Shown piece by piece: positions 41,759-55,554 of a DNA stretch of 64,000 nucleotides (position 1 is the first letter of the stretch; each line of letters begins with the position of its first letter). The translations under genes and the position numbers were made by a program. The notes under the pieces are model-generated. The model did no database searches and was not told the DNA's origin. It worked only from the letters and a program-made list of their open reading frames with translations. The DNA is taken from contig CM021320.1 of NCBI GenBank assembly GCA_010645155.1, positions 4,801,071 to 4,865,070 of the forward strand, read 5' to 3'. Source of the stretch: Tigriopus japonicus. Its lineage: Eukaryota > Arthropoda > Copepoda > Harpacticoida > Harpacticidae.

Positions 41759-44700
41759 CCCTTACGATCGACAAGTTTGAAACTGTTTATATTTACATTA
41801 GCTATGTGATACTTTCTAATACAAATTCAAAATAGACAAACGTACTGCCAAGGCCATGGACTCGTGTTGAGTGATAACTTGCACTAAGAATTTGGGTCAG
41901 ACACATCAACTTTTTCTATTTAGGGTATCTCGCAATTCCAGACAAACTTGATTCCATCAACACGTGAAACCGTCATATTTTCAGCATTACCATAACTGTT
42001 TATTTTATCTTTTTTTGGGAGTTAACTTGCCGACCTCTTCAATCACGCACCCTCTCTCTCTGGGATGATCTTAAAACCAGCTGTTTCTTCACCGCAAACA
42101 CGCAACAAAGATGCATTTTCAGTACAGAACAAGGCCGACCCGAGCGAGTATTCTGTACGTACATATGTACATTAGGCCTTGAATCATGAGAAGACAGCTT
42201 AGAGATACGTAGTACTATATAAAGGGAGGAGCAAAGAGCAAAAGTGTAAACAAACAAATACACATCCGATATCGCAATTGCAAGATATACTACATAAGTA
42301 AGTACACTAATTGATGTTCTTTGTGGGTTAGTTTCGTGAAATGTCAGCTGGTGAATAGAGGTTTGATTTGGTCATATTTTACCTTGGTTGGTCCTTGATG
42401 TGATTGGCAGGCAGTTCGTTGAAGAGTACTTTCATTGTTCTGAAAGTTAAGAGTTGATCACAGGTGCCATTTCTTTTGTCCGAAAGGTAACTAATCATGT
42501 TCATTTTCTGGTCAACAAAAGCTGTCCTTTTTGGAGCAAAAAAGCTACATAGCTAAATTATTAGACTTGAACAAAATGAGAACAAACAAATATAAGCCAT
42601 GTACGAATTTTGGCGATGTTCAATACATTGATAAGAAAATATCTAGGTCAAAATTTGTAACTTTTGACAACATTCACATTGCCTGGTTTCTTGATCTTCA
42701 TTGTTTTCAAAAGCAATTTTCTTGAATTTCTTAATACAACTACATTGAACATTAATCAAAAATAAAAATGCTCTAAAAAGACCCGCTATTTTGATTTAGT
42801 CGTATCCTTTTTGTCCCTATGAAAAAGATATTTGAATTTGACCAGAAGTTCAAAAATAGGCCTCTTTTTAGTTTTGGGAGGGTCTTCGGATCAGTTTTGA
42901 AAACCAAGTTAAATGAATGATTTGATTAGATGGGACGTTCGTTCTTCTTCTTGCTTTTTTTATTGAGCAAGATATGAGCGACTTCAGTAAATTACTGAAA
43001 TTCATTTATGATATTTTCGCAGTTTTTCGAAGGACCAAGGACGCTAGTACGTAATGCGAGTTCGATTTTAGCACAGTGATGCCATGTTGATCCCTAATTA
43101 GCTTTTTGGGTCAAATAGCTTGCTACAACCACACTTTTCAAAAGGCAAGAAACATTAATTCCGCGTCAATAATGACGGCCTTGCCTCTACAAACCTTTGC
43201 TTTACATTTTGGCTCTCTTGATGTTTCGGTTCGCATTAATAAGTGAAACACAAACAAAATCCATGTCGTCATGTTTGAAACCTTAAAATTTGGTCAAACA
43301 GACTTCAAAGTTTGCAAAACTATCTGACAAGAAAGTTCAGAGCTTAATGAAATGACAACACCATTCTTTATCAATGAACCCATTTTGCTTTGTCAGTAAA
43401 CTCGTCGTGCTTTCCCTTTAATTTGTCCTAAAAAATGTGATACGTTAAGGTCAATTAACAATTGTGCTGTGCGTTTACTTACTAGTCAACCAGCTATCAA
43501 CATCTGTGATAAAATATAATCAATGCAATCAAAGAAATATTGCTTGGGGGTTTCGCACCCACCTGGCTTATTTTTTTAATGTAGATAGCGTTTGTTCATA
43601 GACACTGCTAAAGGAAAAAATACCAATGGGTCAAAAACTTTCATGTCACATTGAATTCTTTAAGTTACCTTCCCTTTATTTTTTCTTGCCTGGGAAATCC
43701 TTAAAAGGTTAATCCCAACTTTCTTAAGGTAAAGCAATTGCTTTAGCCAAACTTACAGTGCAAGTTTTTTATGATGGCCTACCTTTGAAATGACTATACC
43801 GTGTGCTAAAAAATAAACGGATCCCTAACAATATTCTATAGACTGGTGATTGAAACTTTCATAAAAGTTTTGGTCAAGTGAATGTAAATTACCAAACATT
43901 GTGCTTGAAAAGTCGGAATAGGTATTTTTGTCATGATATTTTGGCGACTATGATTTTGTCTTTCTCCAAGAAGAGTCAATTCTGAAAATAACTACCCGCC
44001 ATTCCGATTTATTTAAAGATTCAAGGCAAGCGGAATTAAAGTGTAAAAAATATCTTAAAAATTACATCAAACGTATCTTCTCTTCGTGCCAATTCACTTA
44101 GAGGAGTTACACGCATGGTTTGTTGTTCATAGTAGAAGTCGGCAAACTACATGTAGGTGACTATTTTAGTTATCAAGGGACTCTAAAATTCATAAAACTT
44201 GCGATATTGATAAATAGAACAGGGTTTATGATTATTTTGTCAACCAGTTTTAAGACCCTAAACATGCAATTTATAGAAGCATTTTAAATATTTCTGTTTT
44301 TCATAGATAAAAAATGTGGCACAAAATTGAGTGGTTAATTGTTTTTTTGTAACAGATTTTTTAAACCAGAAATGGAGTAAGGTTCCAAATTTGAAGTTTA
44401 GGGACCAACAGCCATATTATATTTGGAGATCGCATGGATAGTTACAATTTTTTATAATCTATATATTAACTATAGAAGGTTGATAATAAGGGGTTCATCA
44501 ACATTATCAATATTTTCATTAAGCTTTTAGGGATGTTCCAAAAACTATGTTACATTTAAAATGATTACCCCCAATAAAATAACTCAAAACTATTTACAAA
44601 TCCACATTTTGGGATAGAATTCGGCAATCATTTTATTAATGTCAGTTAATATCATGCCGAATACTAATTTTTCCCTATTTGTATATCTTTGGAACTATCT

Positions 44701-46384
44701 CCAAAATCCACTTGTTTACCAATCTTAGATGGGACGTTAGTTCACTTAGTTCCATGATTAAAGATTTTTTTTATTTTCTTTGGTGTGTCGGTTAGAATGT
44801 AACCTTACTTGTAGAGTTGTCGCCTAGTTTATGAGGCTTAAGCTTATTTTATGTCGTCAGGCAACTGGATGCGTAGCCATCACTAAACTTTTCCAACTGT
44901 TACACCAAAATATTTTGTAGTGGAGCTTTACGACTAATCAATAATCACTTAACAGTTAGACAATTGTAATGATTATATTACCATTGTAAGAACCGTTCAA
45001 GCGACAACTGAGTTGAGGCTTCCTTCATGGTACCTAAGTGTCATCTTGCATGTTAGCTTATGCTACTTGTTCTAAACTTCACACTAATGGATAGTTCTGC
45101 TACTTGCTCTCACATTAACACCCAAAAACCAAAACAACAGTTGTCTCACATGCCAGGGAGACCTATAGCTCTCTAGCTATAGCACCGGTTAAAGGTAGAG
45201 GTTAAAGAAAGGTATCCTTGGTCTAACAGGGTTTCAAAGAGGTTTTACGAAGTTGTGATCGGTTTAAATGCTAAAACACTCATTAAATAGAACTTAGAGA
45301 TTGCAAATCATGATTGCAATATCGAGAAATAAAGGGACCCTAACATCAAAAATCGTACTTGTTTGATTTAAGAAGTATGGAAAATGAACAAAACATCTCC
45401 ATGTTGAATATGTTACAAAATTTATGTAGAAAAACTGTTTAAAGCAATTTTTTCCCCTGCAATGGCAAAGTCTATGTAGTCAAGACCTCGGATTTTGCTT
45501 TTAAATGCAAATCCAATGAAAGTTGAAAGCTTTCCTCTCTGCCAAATTAAGAAAAACATTGCACCAAAGAGAAATGGTCAATCCACTTTCGTTCAAAACA
45601 CACTTGGCAAATTGCAGCACATCTGTGTTTCTTCCACAGCTTCTACAGTATTTCCAGTAATTTGGAGAAGTAGTGTTCATTTCACTTTGAGACCTCTATT
45701 AGTTGAAAGACATCCTTTGACTCGTTTGCGTCAAACCAGTTGTGCAAGTCAATGGGAAATTCGTTTCAATTTCCCATAAAGCATCATCTAGCTCCGACCT
45801 TCTCGTTTCAGTCGCCGCCTTGAATCGGAAAACTTGTTCAGTGTTGCCTAAATCCTTGAATTGAAGAGATCACACTGTTTCCGTTCATCCTTCTTTGGCA
45901 AAACTCGACAATATCCATCCCACAAATCTGTGGCTCAAGCGGAACAGATTATCATTACTCAAAATGGTTTATGATCAGTGCATCAAGACCGAAAAGCCTT
46001 TATATCAGCCGGAAACCCGTCAATATATTGAGGTTGGATTTTTCATAGATTTCTAGACTACTGCATGTCGGACGACCGCCCGGTTGGTTGGAAAACAGTA
46101 CAATAAAACGGTTTTCAACCCTTTGCAGAAAGTACAATGTTAAGACAATACATTGTAGTGTAATAGAAAATTCATTGTTGTATTTTACACTCCAAACAAC
46201 CTGTGGATGAGACACTGTATAATGCTTAATGGGTCCGTTCGTTGTAAAGAAATTACCCCTTAAACTAAACTCTTTTAAGCCAAAATACACATTTCATTGT
46301 GAACAACTAACAAATAGCGTTGGCAACTAAACGTGACAGAGAGCAGGAATACTCCTTTAGGGAATATTCATTATCTCTTATCAG
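41759..46384. other. Gene-poor AT-rich DNA; should contain the start of the first hydrolase-like gene
   Basis: No ORF with recognisable content. The first exon of the gene whose second exon is at 47269 must lie in this stretch or between 47120 and 47268, but it is probably too short to find by eye. The TATA motif at 42216 is a candidate promoter for it. Confidence 0.4.
42216..42224 (+). promoter_or_regulatory. TATA-box candidate
   Basis: TATATAAAG, followed by a less AT-rich 25 bases and then an A-rich leader-like sequence. It is on the plus strand about 5 kb before the first hydrolase-like exon. No transcript evidence links them. Confidence 0.25.
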
Positions 46385-47112
46385 TAGAGCGGCCGAAAAT
46401 ATTTAATTTTAAAAGCCAAATATTTAAAAAATATTTAAGGAAAAACTATCAAAATATTTAAAAAAATATTTAAGTTACAACCAAATATTTAAAAAATATT
46501 TAAATTTGTGAGGAATTTGGAGCAATAAATTGGTATTTTTGAAATTTTTGATTAAAAAATTCAAATATTTGATGAAAAATTGGTAATGGCAGAAATATTA
46601 GTAAACAAATCTTCAGTACTAAAAAATCATACCGGGCAATGAAAATTGTTTATTCTTGGCAGTCCCTACTTATACCCTACATTTAATTAATACATTTTAC
46701 TGCCTAAGGTTTCGTTGAATATTCAAACTAGAGTTTCCGTAGTTTTTCCTGTTGGAGTGACGGTTTTCTATTTAAGATTAAAATCCATTAATGTAATTTT
46801 GAGGCCAAGCAGACCAAGTATTTATTTCCCACGCATACTTTCCATTTGAGTTTGCCTATTCCCATCAAAAAGAGTCATAAAAGTTTTAAAAAATAGAAGA
46901 TTTTGACAATGTAGTTTTTGGAAAGGTCAGATTTTATGTCAAAATTTCAAAAGATTTGCTGAAATTGTGGAGATTCTTGGTATATTTCAATGAAAAACGG
47001 AAATTTTCCTTTAATTTTAGAAGAAAAGGCCCAAATATTTAAAAACTGCTCAAAAACGCAAAATATTTAAATTCAATATTTTTTATTTAATTAAATATTT
47101 TCGGTCGATCTA
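46385..47112. mobile_element. Non-autonomous hAT-type element with 8-bp target duplication
   Basis: Ends are TAGAGCGGCCGAAAATATTT (left) and, reverse complemented, TAGATCGACCGAAAATATTT (right). Each flank carries the perfect 8-bp duplication CTTATCAG (46377-46384 and 47113-47120). Eight-base duplications and ends of this kind mark hAT transposons. The 728-base interior is AT-rich with repeated AAATATTTAA and no transposase. It lies about 150 bases before exon 2 of the first hydrolase-like gene, so it is probably in that gene's first intron. Confidence 0.88.
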
Positions 47113-47268
47113 CTTATCAGTAATGTACTGACTCCTTGAAACAAACAAGCAAATGCAATTACAAACGGTCAGTCGTTCAAAATTCAATAGTCTTGAAATC
47201 TATGGAATTCGAAATGGACTCGTAAAAAATTTTATGTGAGCCAATCAACCTCCTTTACTTCTTTTCAG

Positions 47269-50200
47269 TATCAAAAGGGGACCTTGCCGATTATTTTAAG
47301 TGTTCCCCATGGGGGCATGTTGCTTCATCCAGATATTCCAGATCGTACTTCCAGCAATATGATAGCCGATCAAATGACGCCAAATGCACACAAAAAGGCC
47401 AAAGTTGTCAATTTAGCCGATCTTTTTACAATTGAAATTGCCACAATTGTAGCGGACAGCATTGAGGAGATCCTGGGGAAACGACCTCATGTCGTTATGT
47501 GCCACCTCAAAAGGTCAGCAACATATTTTACTTTAGGGTTCAAACTTGTCCCAGATGTTTGCCATTAAAAGACAAGTAGAAATTACTTGGCTGTGATTGT
47601 TTTTAGTTTCGGTGAAGCCATCTGGTCTTAAGCCACTTGTCTAAGCTTGAAAAAAGTGCAATTACCAACAGTGCTCAGTTAAAACGGGATAAATCACACT
47701 TGTTCCAAGCTAAGACTATGGCTTAATGGCTCAAAAAAAAGTGATCACGAAACTGTAAATTCCCCTTTTCGATTGCATTTTGGGAATGATGGCAAACTCA
47801 TTTTGACAAAAGAGACATTGCAAAACATTTTTTGAAGCAATGCAAATACTGCGAAAGCGAAAGCAGGGGAAAAGCGATGATCAGGTCCACTTTCAGTTTT
47901 CAGCTGGGGATCTCGACTTCCATTTCTTGGTCGCTTTATTTTCAAAAGCAGCATGACTTCAGTTCTATAGAGACAGAACTGTCACTCTGGTTAGGTCAGT
48001 GGAGATTTGTTTTGAGCTCATTTCCGCAGTCTGGCACCAAGGGTGCCAAGTGACTTGATCCATCAAGCATTGCTCTTGTTCGAGCAAAGCAATCGAATAC
48101 GGAGTCGAGGTAATCCCGACATCTTTGGATATGACTCTGCACTAAACCGATTAGTTTCCGTTTCCGTGGAGTGTTTCTATGAACTGATCAAATATCGTAG
48201 TGGTTGCCTCCTTTGGGCTTGTGCTTGTTAAGGCCATGCATCCATCAATGAACTAGTTGCTGCGTTAACTAGACGAGTGCTTTGGAGCAGCTTGTGGAAG
48301 CACTGTTTTGGGGGGGTTGAGCGAAATTTTTCTTCCACTCCCCCAAAAGTCTTTCCAGCAGTCTTGATCTGCAAAAGAGCTAGGGCAACTCACAAACTCG
48401 TTTGTAGGCATTGAGGAGAGTGACGTTTCTTGTCTAAGAGTGCCATTTTTGCAATACATGAGAGAAAAATGGAAGCACTGATTGTGTATCAAACTGCACC
48501 CAAAGATGTCAGTCATACCTCGTCTGTGTATAGACAATTCCGGCACTGACTCCCTGAAATCGCAAATTCCAGTTTTGAATCACGAAACTAAATGTCGCCA
48601 ACGTCAAATCCCATCGCACATACAATGCAAATTTGTTGAATCACGAACAATTTGCTAGTGATATTTCTGTCTGTAGGTATGACAAATAAACCATGGATTT
48701 CTAGACCCTGGATTTCGTACAGAAAATTGAGGTGACCGCTTGGTTGGCTAAAGGAAGGAATGAAGCAAAGAATCAAGTTTTTCATTTTTTGGTGTTGTTT
48801 GCTCATTCTTAATGATCATGTTTAACTATGAACATAAAATTCTCCTATTTTCTTGTTGAATGAAATACCATATAACCATTTTACCTTCTAAGGGGAAGGT
48901 TATTGTAGTCATATTTGCATCTTTCTTCCTGAATGGTTGATTTTTACCATGTGATTTTTTTGCTGCCAATCTATTATTTCACATAATATAGACAAGTTTG
49001 CAGCAAATTATTTCCTGTTCCTTCTCATCTATTTTACAACGTGTTTGATAACATTGATTTATATATGTGTTTATTGAAGTATATTTTAACAAGAAGTATT
49101 TCATTACATTTGCTTAATGCACTAGAATATATAACACTATATCCTTCCAAGGCATAGTTTCCCCTAATTTTTGTTGCAATTGTGGTCTAAATCATCAGTG
49201 TTATTGTTTTCAGAGGATAGACAGTCTTTACATTTATCCTTAAGTATTTTTCCAATCTTGGTGAAAGGAATAAAGGACTAAGAAATTTTCCTTGGAACAA
49301 ATCAGAAGCACATCCTATTCACAAATGTATAAATGTTTTGAGAAACTATGATAGTTATAGTCACAAAAACTAACATCAAAGTGGAATTTTTCAAAACCAA
49401 AACTGGCTGACAATGATGTATCTTTTAATGTTCCGGAAAAGTTGATGAATTAAACTTCGTGTGAAAAGGCTGTTTCAAAGTGAACTGGATTTGATCCATT
49501 GTCCAAGATTTTTGTATCATAAGTCAAACAGGGAACAGCCTCCAAACCAAACATTTGATGGAGGGCTTAAGATTGAACACACTGTTGACTTCTATTGCTC
49601 ATCTTGACTTATTGATCTTGATGGAGCAATGTTATGTTAGGCATAATTGTATCAACATTGCTAAGCCATCATTTGTTTTACATGAACAGGCAATATGCAA
49701 TTCTAGACAAATTCTGTTTAACAACATTGGTCACCTTAACTTTTGACAAATACAACCAGCAAGTAAAATGTATGAACAATGTAAAATGAAGAAAAAAGTT
49801 ACAAATGAAGAAATGCTCAATGTAAATGGCAAGTGAATTGAAAGCACAAAATTTTGATCACTATGACAATTCCATATTTTTGCACCTTTTAGGACTGTAT
49901 AGTCCATTGCACAGATAAATTAAAACAAACATTTTGCTCCAATTTTTCTCATTTTTCTTCATCATAACACCTTGGTGAGTTCAAACACCTTATGACTTGA
50001 AAGAGTTAACATAAAGACCTTACAAAGCCAGTTCTTAGTGCCCTAAATATTTTTGGATTGTGTTTAACAAATGTGGAGATAGGTTTCATTCTATGGTGTG
50101 CAAGTGGTCGGAGAGGTTGGGCGATTCTGTTCCGTTAGTCGTCCACTCGAGACGTCCATGAATAAACCCGTCGTTTTCTTAAGTATTTTTTCGTTCTTTC

Positions 50201-53112
50201 AGTTCTCGCGCATACCAAATCTGAGTTACGGTGCTTATTCAATTCCTCCTCCCACATGATTGTATGTACAAAAAAGTTTGATAGAAAACATGAACAGGAA
50301 AAAATAAATCTTTAAAATGATGTCTTTATATTCATCAAACCTGATCTGGTTAGCCAGGACATTTAAAGTTGGAGAGGGGCCAAATTCCCTTGCGCACCCT
50401 TTAGTTTAGACCCTGATTTTTAAGCTTGGTATTCTTTGGAAATTGACAATCGATACCTAATCATTAGGGCTAGGGAAATTTTTTTTTACATTAAAAATAT
50501 TTCTTTACATTTTTTGCCAATTTTACTTGAATATAACATTTCAATTTTATTTGACATTTTTTTGGAAAATTTCAACATTTTTTAAACATCTTTTGCACTT
50601 TTTGCTCAAAAAAGTCATCCCAAAACCGGTTCTGAAGACCAATTAATCAAATGAAGGTTTGAAATTTCCCGCCAAAATTTCCCGCTAAAATTGTCATTGT
50701 TCAACTTCACATTTTATGATGCCATTTTTTTCAAATCTTTGGAAAGGGGAAAAAAGTGCCCTTAAAGTTTCTTTTTGTCAAAAAGTTGTGAAAAGTTCAA
50801 ATCAGAAACTTTGTGACCCTTGTTTCCGTGATAATTTTACGTGGGCTAAATAGCTATGTGTAGAGTACAGTATGTTTTGAGTTGGCATTGTTGCCATTAT
50901 TTACTCAGACTTTAATATCTATTGCCTTTCAAAGGGTCTGAATGTGCTATCTAACTTAAAACATAAACTGTTTTGACGTCTAGCTTATAAAAACACCCCG
51001 CTATGCAAAGCGCAACCTCCCGGTTTTTTTACAGCTAGAGTTTTAACGCATTATTTCCTTCAGATGTCTGGTCACACTGTCTTAAGTAGTCTTCTCAAGT
51101 CCTCCACGCATCTGGTCCCATTCCTTACACATCTCGTTGACTTTTTTGCCCTAATTTTCAACATTTTGTGCCCTTTTTGCCTTGTATTTCAACATTTTTT
51201 GCTCTTTTTGCTCTAAATTTCAACATTTTTTGCCCTTTTTGTCCTATATTTCAACATTTTTTGCCCTTTTTCCTGACAGTTTAATGACATTTTTTTGGAC
51301 GTTTTTCCAACATTTTTTCCCGGGCTTTACTAATCATGATGGAAAAATAACCCTGTTCTATTAGGTTCAATTTCCATATTTCATTATTCTAGAATTAAAA
51401 TTGACATCAACCGTGACATTTTGGCTGCCACCCACAACAACCCCGTGGCCAAAGCATATTATCACGACTATCATTCAGCCATTCGTCGAGCCAAGGCCGT
51501 GATAGGCCACCGCGGAGTTCTCTTCGACATCCATGGACAAGCGCACATGCAGAATAGCACAGAAATCGGCTATCTCATTTCCAAAGCTGCGCTTAACGAC
51601 GGAAACTACGACGCATTCGACACAAGTATTCGGGCTCTGGTCAAGCATTCCGGACTCACAGCTCAAGAGCTCGTTTCCGGGCATGAGAGCTTTGGGGCAT
51701 TTCTGGAAGCTGAAGGCTATCGTTGCGTTCCGTCTCCTCGACAACCTTCTCCCGGTAAGATCTAGAAACAATTGCTATATTCTACCTTAAAAAGGAGGAG
51801 GGAAATATTCTTATATGTGTAAGAGACTAATATATTGAGGGACTAGATCAGGGGTCGGCAACCGGTGGGCCGCGGCCCACATATGGGCCCAAGGGTGGTC
51901 TATGGTGGGCCCAGGAGCTATGGGAAAAGTCCAAAATAGTGGGCCCGCGAGCCATTCATTGTACTGTACTCGTAAGCCCGATGCTCTATGATCGCTAATT
52001 TGTGGGCCCCTTAACCTACCAACGCCTGTTTTGCGGGCCCCTGACAAGACGGATCAAATTTCGTGGGCCTTCAAAAGTGGTTGCCGACCCCTGGGCTATA
52101 TGCTGGAGTATTTTTCCTAGTGTAGATTGCTTGAACATGAAATTCGTAGTTTCTTTGTTTAGTGAACGATTTATGCTCTGCTGTTGCGATTTGTTCAATA
52201 AAAACGGTTAATTTTGAGTTTTAGAAAAGTTTTAAGTCAGTATTTGTTCATGAGCAGGCAGACTTGAGATGTAAATGCAATTAATTGTTAAATGTAAATC
52301 AATTCATTTGAACATTTGGAAAACAATGTGATTCTATTAAATTACATCTCAAAAATAATTGGAAAAGCTCACTTTGAAAGCTTACCAAGGGAAGTGAGTT
52401 TAAAGAATTAAAATACTAGTAAAATCAAGAAATGTGTGCATAATTGAAAGTTTTTTTACAGTTCCATATAACAATACCATTACGTACCAATATATTTTTT
52501 CACTGTAAACAACCTGATTGACAACCTGATTTTGTTTTGTTACTCAGTTTCTTATTTTTGAAACAAGAATTTTCAAATTTGTCGGGAATATGTTTTATTT
52601 TTGTTGCCATGACCTGATTCAAGGCACTCTGTGATAGTCTTTTCATGTTAAACGGGCTCAAAGATAGAACTCAAAATTTATGTTTTGACTTATCGGTGTT
52701 TTGCCTGTTTTTCTGCCTTTTTGTGTTCTTAAATCTTCACTTAACATTATATTGAACTTCATTAAATTAAGAGACACAACAAAAAGGGCAATGACCTTTT
52801 TCCACTGTTTGCTTCTTTAGCAAACGAAAACCACCATTTTATATGGAGACCAGTGAGTTTAAAAATATCTTCTGCGGTTTTGTTTTAGGGACTGAGAAAT
52901 ATTTTCGGGGTGGTTATATCACCCGGCAACATGGATCAATGTCAGAGGGTCACATGGATGCGATCCAACTCGAAATCCCAAAGGAGCTCCGACAAGATGG
53001 GGGTCCACTTGTTATGGCGAAATTTGCAAAATCCTTGGCTTGCGCGATCGTCAAATTTTACCAAAGGCATTACGAAAGACCAGAGGTTCATCGTTTATCA
53101 AGTAGCGTGTAG
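47269..53112 (+). CDS. N-formylglutamate-amidohydrolase-like protein A, first exon not found
   Basis: Three exons are certain: 47269-47513, 51393-51754 and 52889-53112, joined in phases 2 and 1, giving 276 residues after an unknown first exon. Motifs run PIILSVPHGG, HLKR, KIDINRD, LFDIHGQAH, EIGYLISKA, ESFGAFLEAEG, VPSPRQPSPG, GGYITRQHGS and DAIQLE. The same order is seen in bacterial proteins annotated as N-formylglutamate amidohydrolase (a zinc-hydrolase fold) and in the downstream paralogue B. The actual reaction in animals is unknown. Position HLKR has Lys where the paralogue has His (HLHR), and the cysteine-rich loop of B is replaced. The acceptor TTCTTTTCAG at 47268 and paralogue phase show that a signal-peptide exon should lie upstream. 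Introns are large (3.9 and 1.1 kb) and carry repeats. Confidence 0.8.
51141..51275. repeat. T-rich tandem repeat, about four units of about 32 bases
   Basis: Imperfect copies of TTTCAACATTTTTTGCCC followed by TTTTTG and a variable TCCTATA-like segment, in the 3.9 kb intron of hydrolase-like gene A. Related T-rich phrases occur at 50500-50620. Confidence 0.6.
51849..52093. mobile_element. hAT-type MITE, copy 1
   Basis: Ends CAGGGGTCGGCAACC and GGTTGCCGACCCCTG are exact reverse complements. The flanking 8-mers GACTAGAT and GGCTATAT match at six of eight positions, fitting an aged hAT target duplication. The GC-rich interior repeats GTGGGCCC. It sits in the third intron of hydrolase-like gene A. 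A second copy is at 55844. Confidence 0.88.
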
Positions 53113-53172
53113 TAACGAAGACTTTGAAATACATCTTTCATTCATTCATTACAACGATATGTATCATTAGTA

Positions 53173-53938
53173 CGTACGGTGATTAGCTGTGTTCTATGAA
53201 AGTGTTTGCTCAAATGCCAAGACTTCTAATTACGATTTTTGATGTCACAGTGTCCAAATGAAGATATCTTGCGAATACGTACAAATTGAAAGTAGATCAA
53301 ATAACTATATTAACTCCCTTAAAACCAATTAAAACCATTATATTTTCCCAAACCATATAAATATATATTGAGAGGGTCCTTAGTTAGGAATTGATGCGAA
53401 ATTTGATCAATATCTATTGAACAGATTAATAACTATCATTACTTGAAGACTTCAAAATGAATCGAATTATGCCAAGAAATGCCCCTGCTATTTGGCAGCG
53501 ATTGCCAAAAAAAAAATAATTGACATTTTCGATGTCGCAAAAATAAATTATATTTTTTCGTTTCTCTAAGATTCTGTCTTGTTTGTAAGATTGAAATAAA
53601 ATATAAGTTTAAACTAACCATAAGGTATATTTTTGGATTGTTTTTTCTTTGGTTCTTTTATACAAGCATAGTAAGACGTAAGGTCAAATTTTCGCAAAAT
53701 TCCAATGCAAAATGCAAACTAACGACCCTCTCAATATATATTAATATAGTTTGGGAAAATATATTGGTTTTAATGGTTTTAAGTGAGTTAATATAGTTAT
53801 TTGAGTAACATATTGACATACATCAATATGTATGTATTCACAAGATATCTTTATTATGACACTGTGACATCAAAAATCGTAATTCGAAGCCTTGGCATTT
53901 GAGCAAACACTTAAACAGAAATTTAACCACCGTGTACG
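53173..53938. mobile_element. Foldback element with about 240-base arms
   Basis: The left arm, from CGTACGGTG at 53173 to about 53415, reappears in reverse complement at about 53690-53938. Shared phrases include GTGTTTGCTCAAATGCCAAG, ATTACGATTTTTGATGTCAC and, near the inner end, TATATATTGAGAGGGTC. The spacer is about 275 bases with no transposase. It begins 60 bases after the stop codon of hydrolase-like gene A, so it is likely transcribed in, or has replaced, that gene's 3' untranslated region. Confidence 0.82.
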
Positions 53939-54219
53939 ATAAGAACGTGTCAACGTCATTTTTGAAGACATACGAATCTGTCGCAATTGCAAGTCTTTCG
54001 TTTGTTTCTTACTAAAAAAGCGGAAAGAAAAGAGCTGGGTACTTGGGAACTACATGCCATCTAAGGTAGATGATGTAAATTAATTGGTTTTCCAGCAAAA
54101 CGGTTTTTGATATTGTTATTAAAAAAGTGCATTATGCACTCGTACTTTCATTTTTGGCATCTTTTGCTTCATAATATTAATCGCCGCTAAAATCTCATCG
54201 GTCTCAATCAAATCATCAC

Positions 54220-54817
54220 CAGGGCCACCAGATAGTTTTAAATTACATATTACAACGTAATTACCAAAATCTGCGATTTTTGTCCAGAAAATTACATAAA
54301 TGGGGAAAATTCTACATAAATGTGGTTAAATTGCCTGTTTCAATGAAACTGATCTGGAAAAATGTTTGATTTTACGACAAAGTCAAGATGAAGAAGCAAG
54401 AAAAACGGTGAATTACAAATTTTCACTAGGAATATTTAGTTTATCATCAGGTCCGCTAGATGGTTGTGAAAGACATTTTACAGTTTAATTAGAAATGTGC
54501 GAGTTTTGTCCAAAACTACAAAAATTGGGAAATTTCGAAAAAATGTGGAAAATGTGTTCTGTTGAGCCCCAAGATCTACAAAAAAAGGATGTTAAAATCT
54601 AAATACTAATAGAAGCGATTATATTTGCAACAATTGTGACAAAATATAATTATTTTAGCATCTTTTTCTACTTACGAAACAAAATTTAGATGATGCAAGT
54701 AAGAAAAAGGTTAGTTTTTGAGGCAATATGTGACCAAATTACCAAAAAATGACCAAAGATAATACCAAAAATAATACATTTTTTTAGCGATTTTTTTACA
54801 TAAATTTGGTGGCCCTG
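54220..54817. mobile_element. Non-autonomous hAT-type element with perfect 8-bp target duplication
   Basis: Short inverted ends CAGGGCCACCA and TGGTGGCCCTG, flanked on both sides by ATCATCAC (54212-54219 and 54818-54825). The interior is AT-rich, with repeated phrases about lack of which nothing can be coded. The family differs from the 46385 and 51849 elements by its ends. Confidence 0.88.
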
Positions 54818-54975
54818 ATCATCACTTGGAAGATTTCAAATAGAAAAATGCATGTCTCTTGCATCAAAAAATTGAAAGAAAAAAAAGATAATAGTCCGAC
54901 TTTTAAAGATTACACTAAGCTTTTCCAAGACTACTTTATGCTATTGACTGGAAATTAGTATTGTTGATTCATTTA

Positions 54976-55554
54976 CAGGGTGTTCAATAATTGATGGTGA
55001 ACCATGTTTAATTGCTTTTCATACAAAAAAACAAGCTATTCGTCACATGATTTTAAACTCACAAAATACTTTGAAAGTACTTATTTGACTGAAAGCCGTA
55101 ATTTTAAACCTCTGAAGAAATATTTGAAAGGAGTACTGTTTAGCATCATGAAGAAAGTTGTCCAAAACGTTACCTGAAACGTGGTTTAGGAACGGCTTGG
55201 TGTTAATCACATGGACCAGGGTATACCTAAAATATCTGATAACAACATGAGCCATCATGAAGGAGCCCAGTCCAAAAAAATCTGTCAAAAATGAAGATTT
55301 TTTTGGGAAAATGAACTGGATTCTGCCCTATGCGTTCCAGATGTTGAGCCGCAAAGTTCAAATTTTAAAGTAAAGGCGCATGCGCACAAACTGAGTCAAA
55401 TAAGTTGAATAATTTCATATCAATTATTTAAGAAAATCAATCAACTTGTTGGCTGCAAAAAAGTCATCAAGAATCGAGATGCATCTTCTTTCAACTCAAT
55501 TTTTGTCATTCAATATCTATATCTCCAGTGCACCATCAACTCTTGGACACCCTG
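54976..55554. mobile_element. Mariner/Tc1-like remnant
   Basis: Ends CAGGGTGTTC...TGATGGTG and CACCATCA...GGACACCCTG form imperfect inverted repeats of about 24 bases, of the kind seen in mariner-like elements. A TA precedes the left end; the right flank is TG, perhaps mutated. The interior may be a decayed transposase (a plus-strand reading includes SHHEGAQSKK, like the HDGA-x2-H region), but this is weak. Confidence 0.55.

Noticed and set aside
45495..45779. ORF of 94 codons on plus
   Set aside because: No recognisable motif and begins at a non-convincing start in AT-rich DNA.
55043..55288. ORF of 81 codons on minus
   Set aside because: Inside the mariner-like remnant; not recognisable as transposase in that frame.
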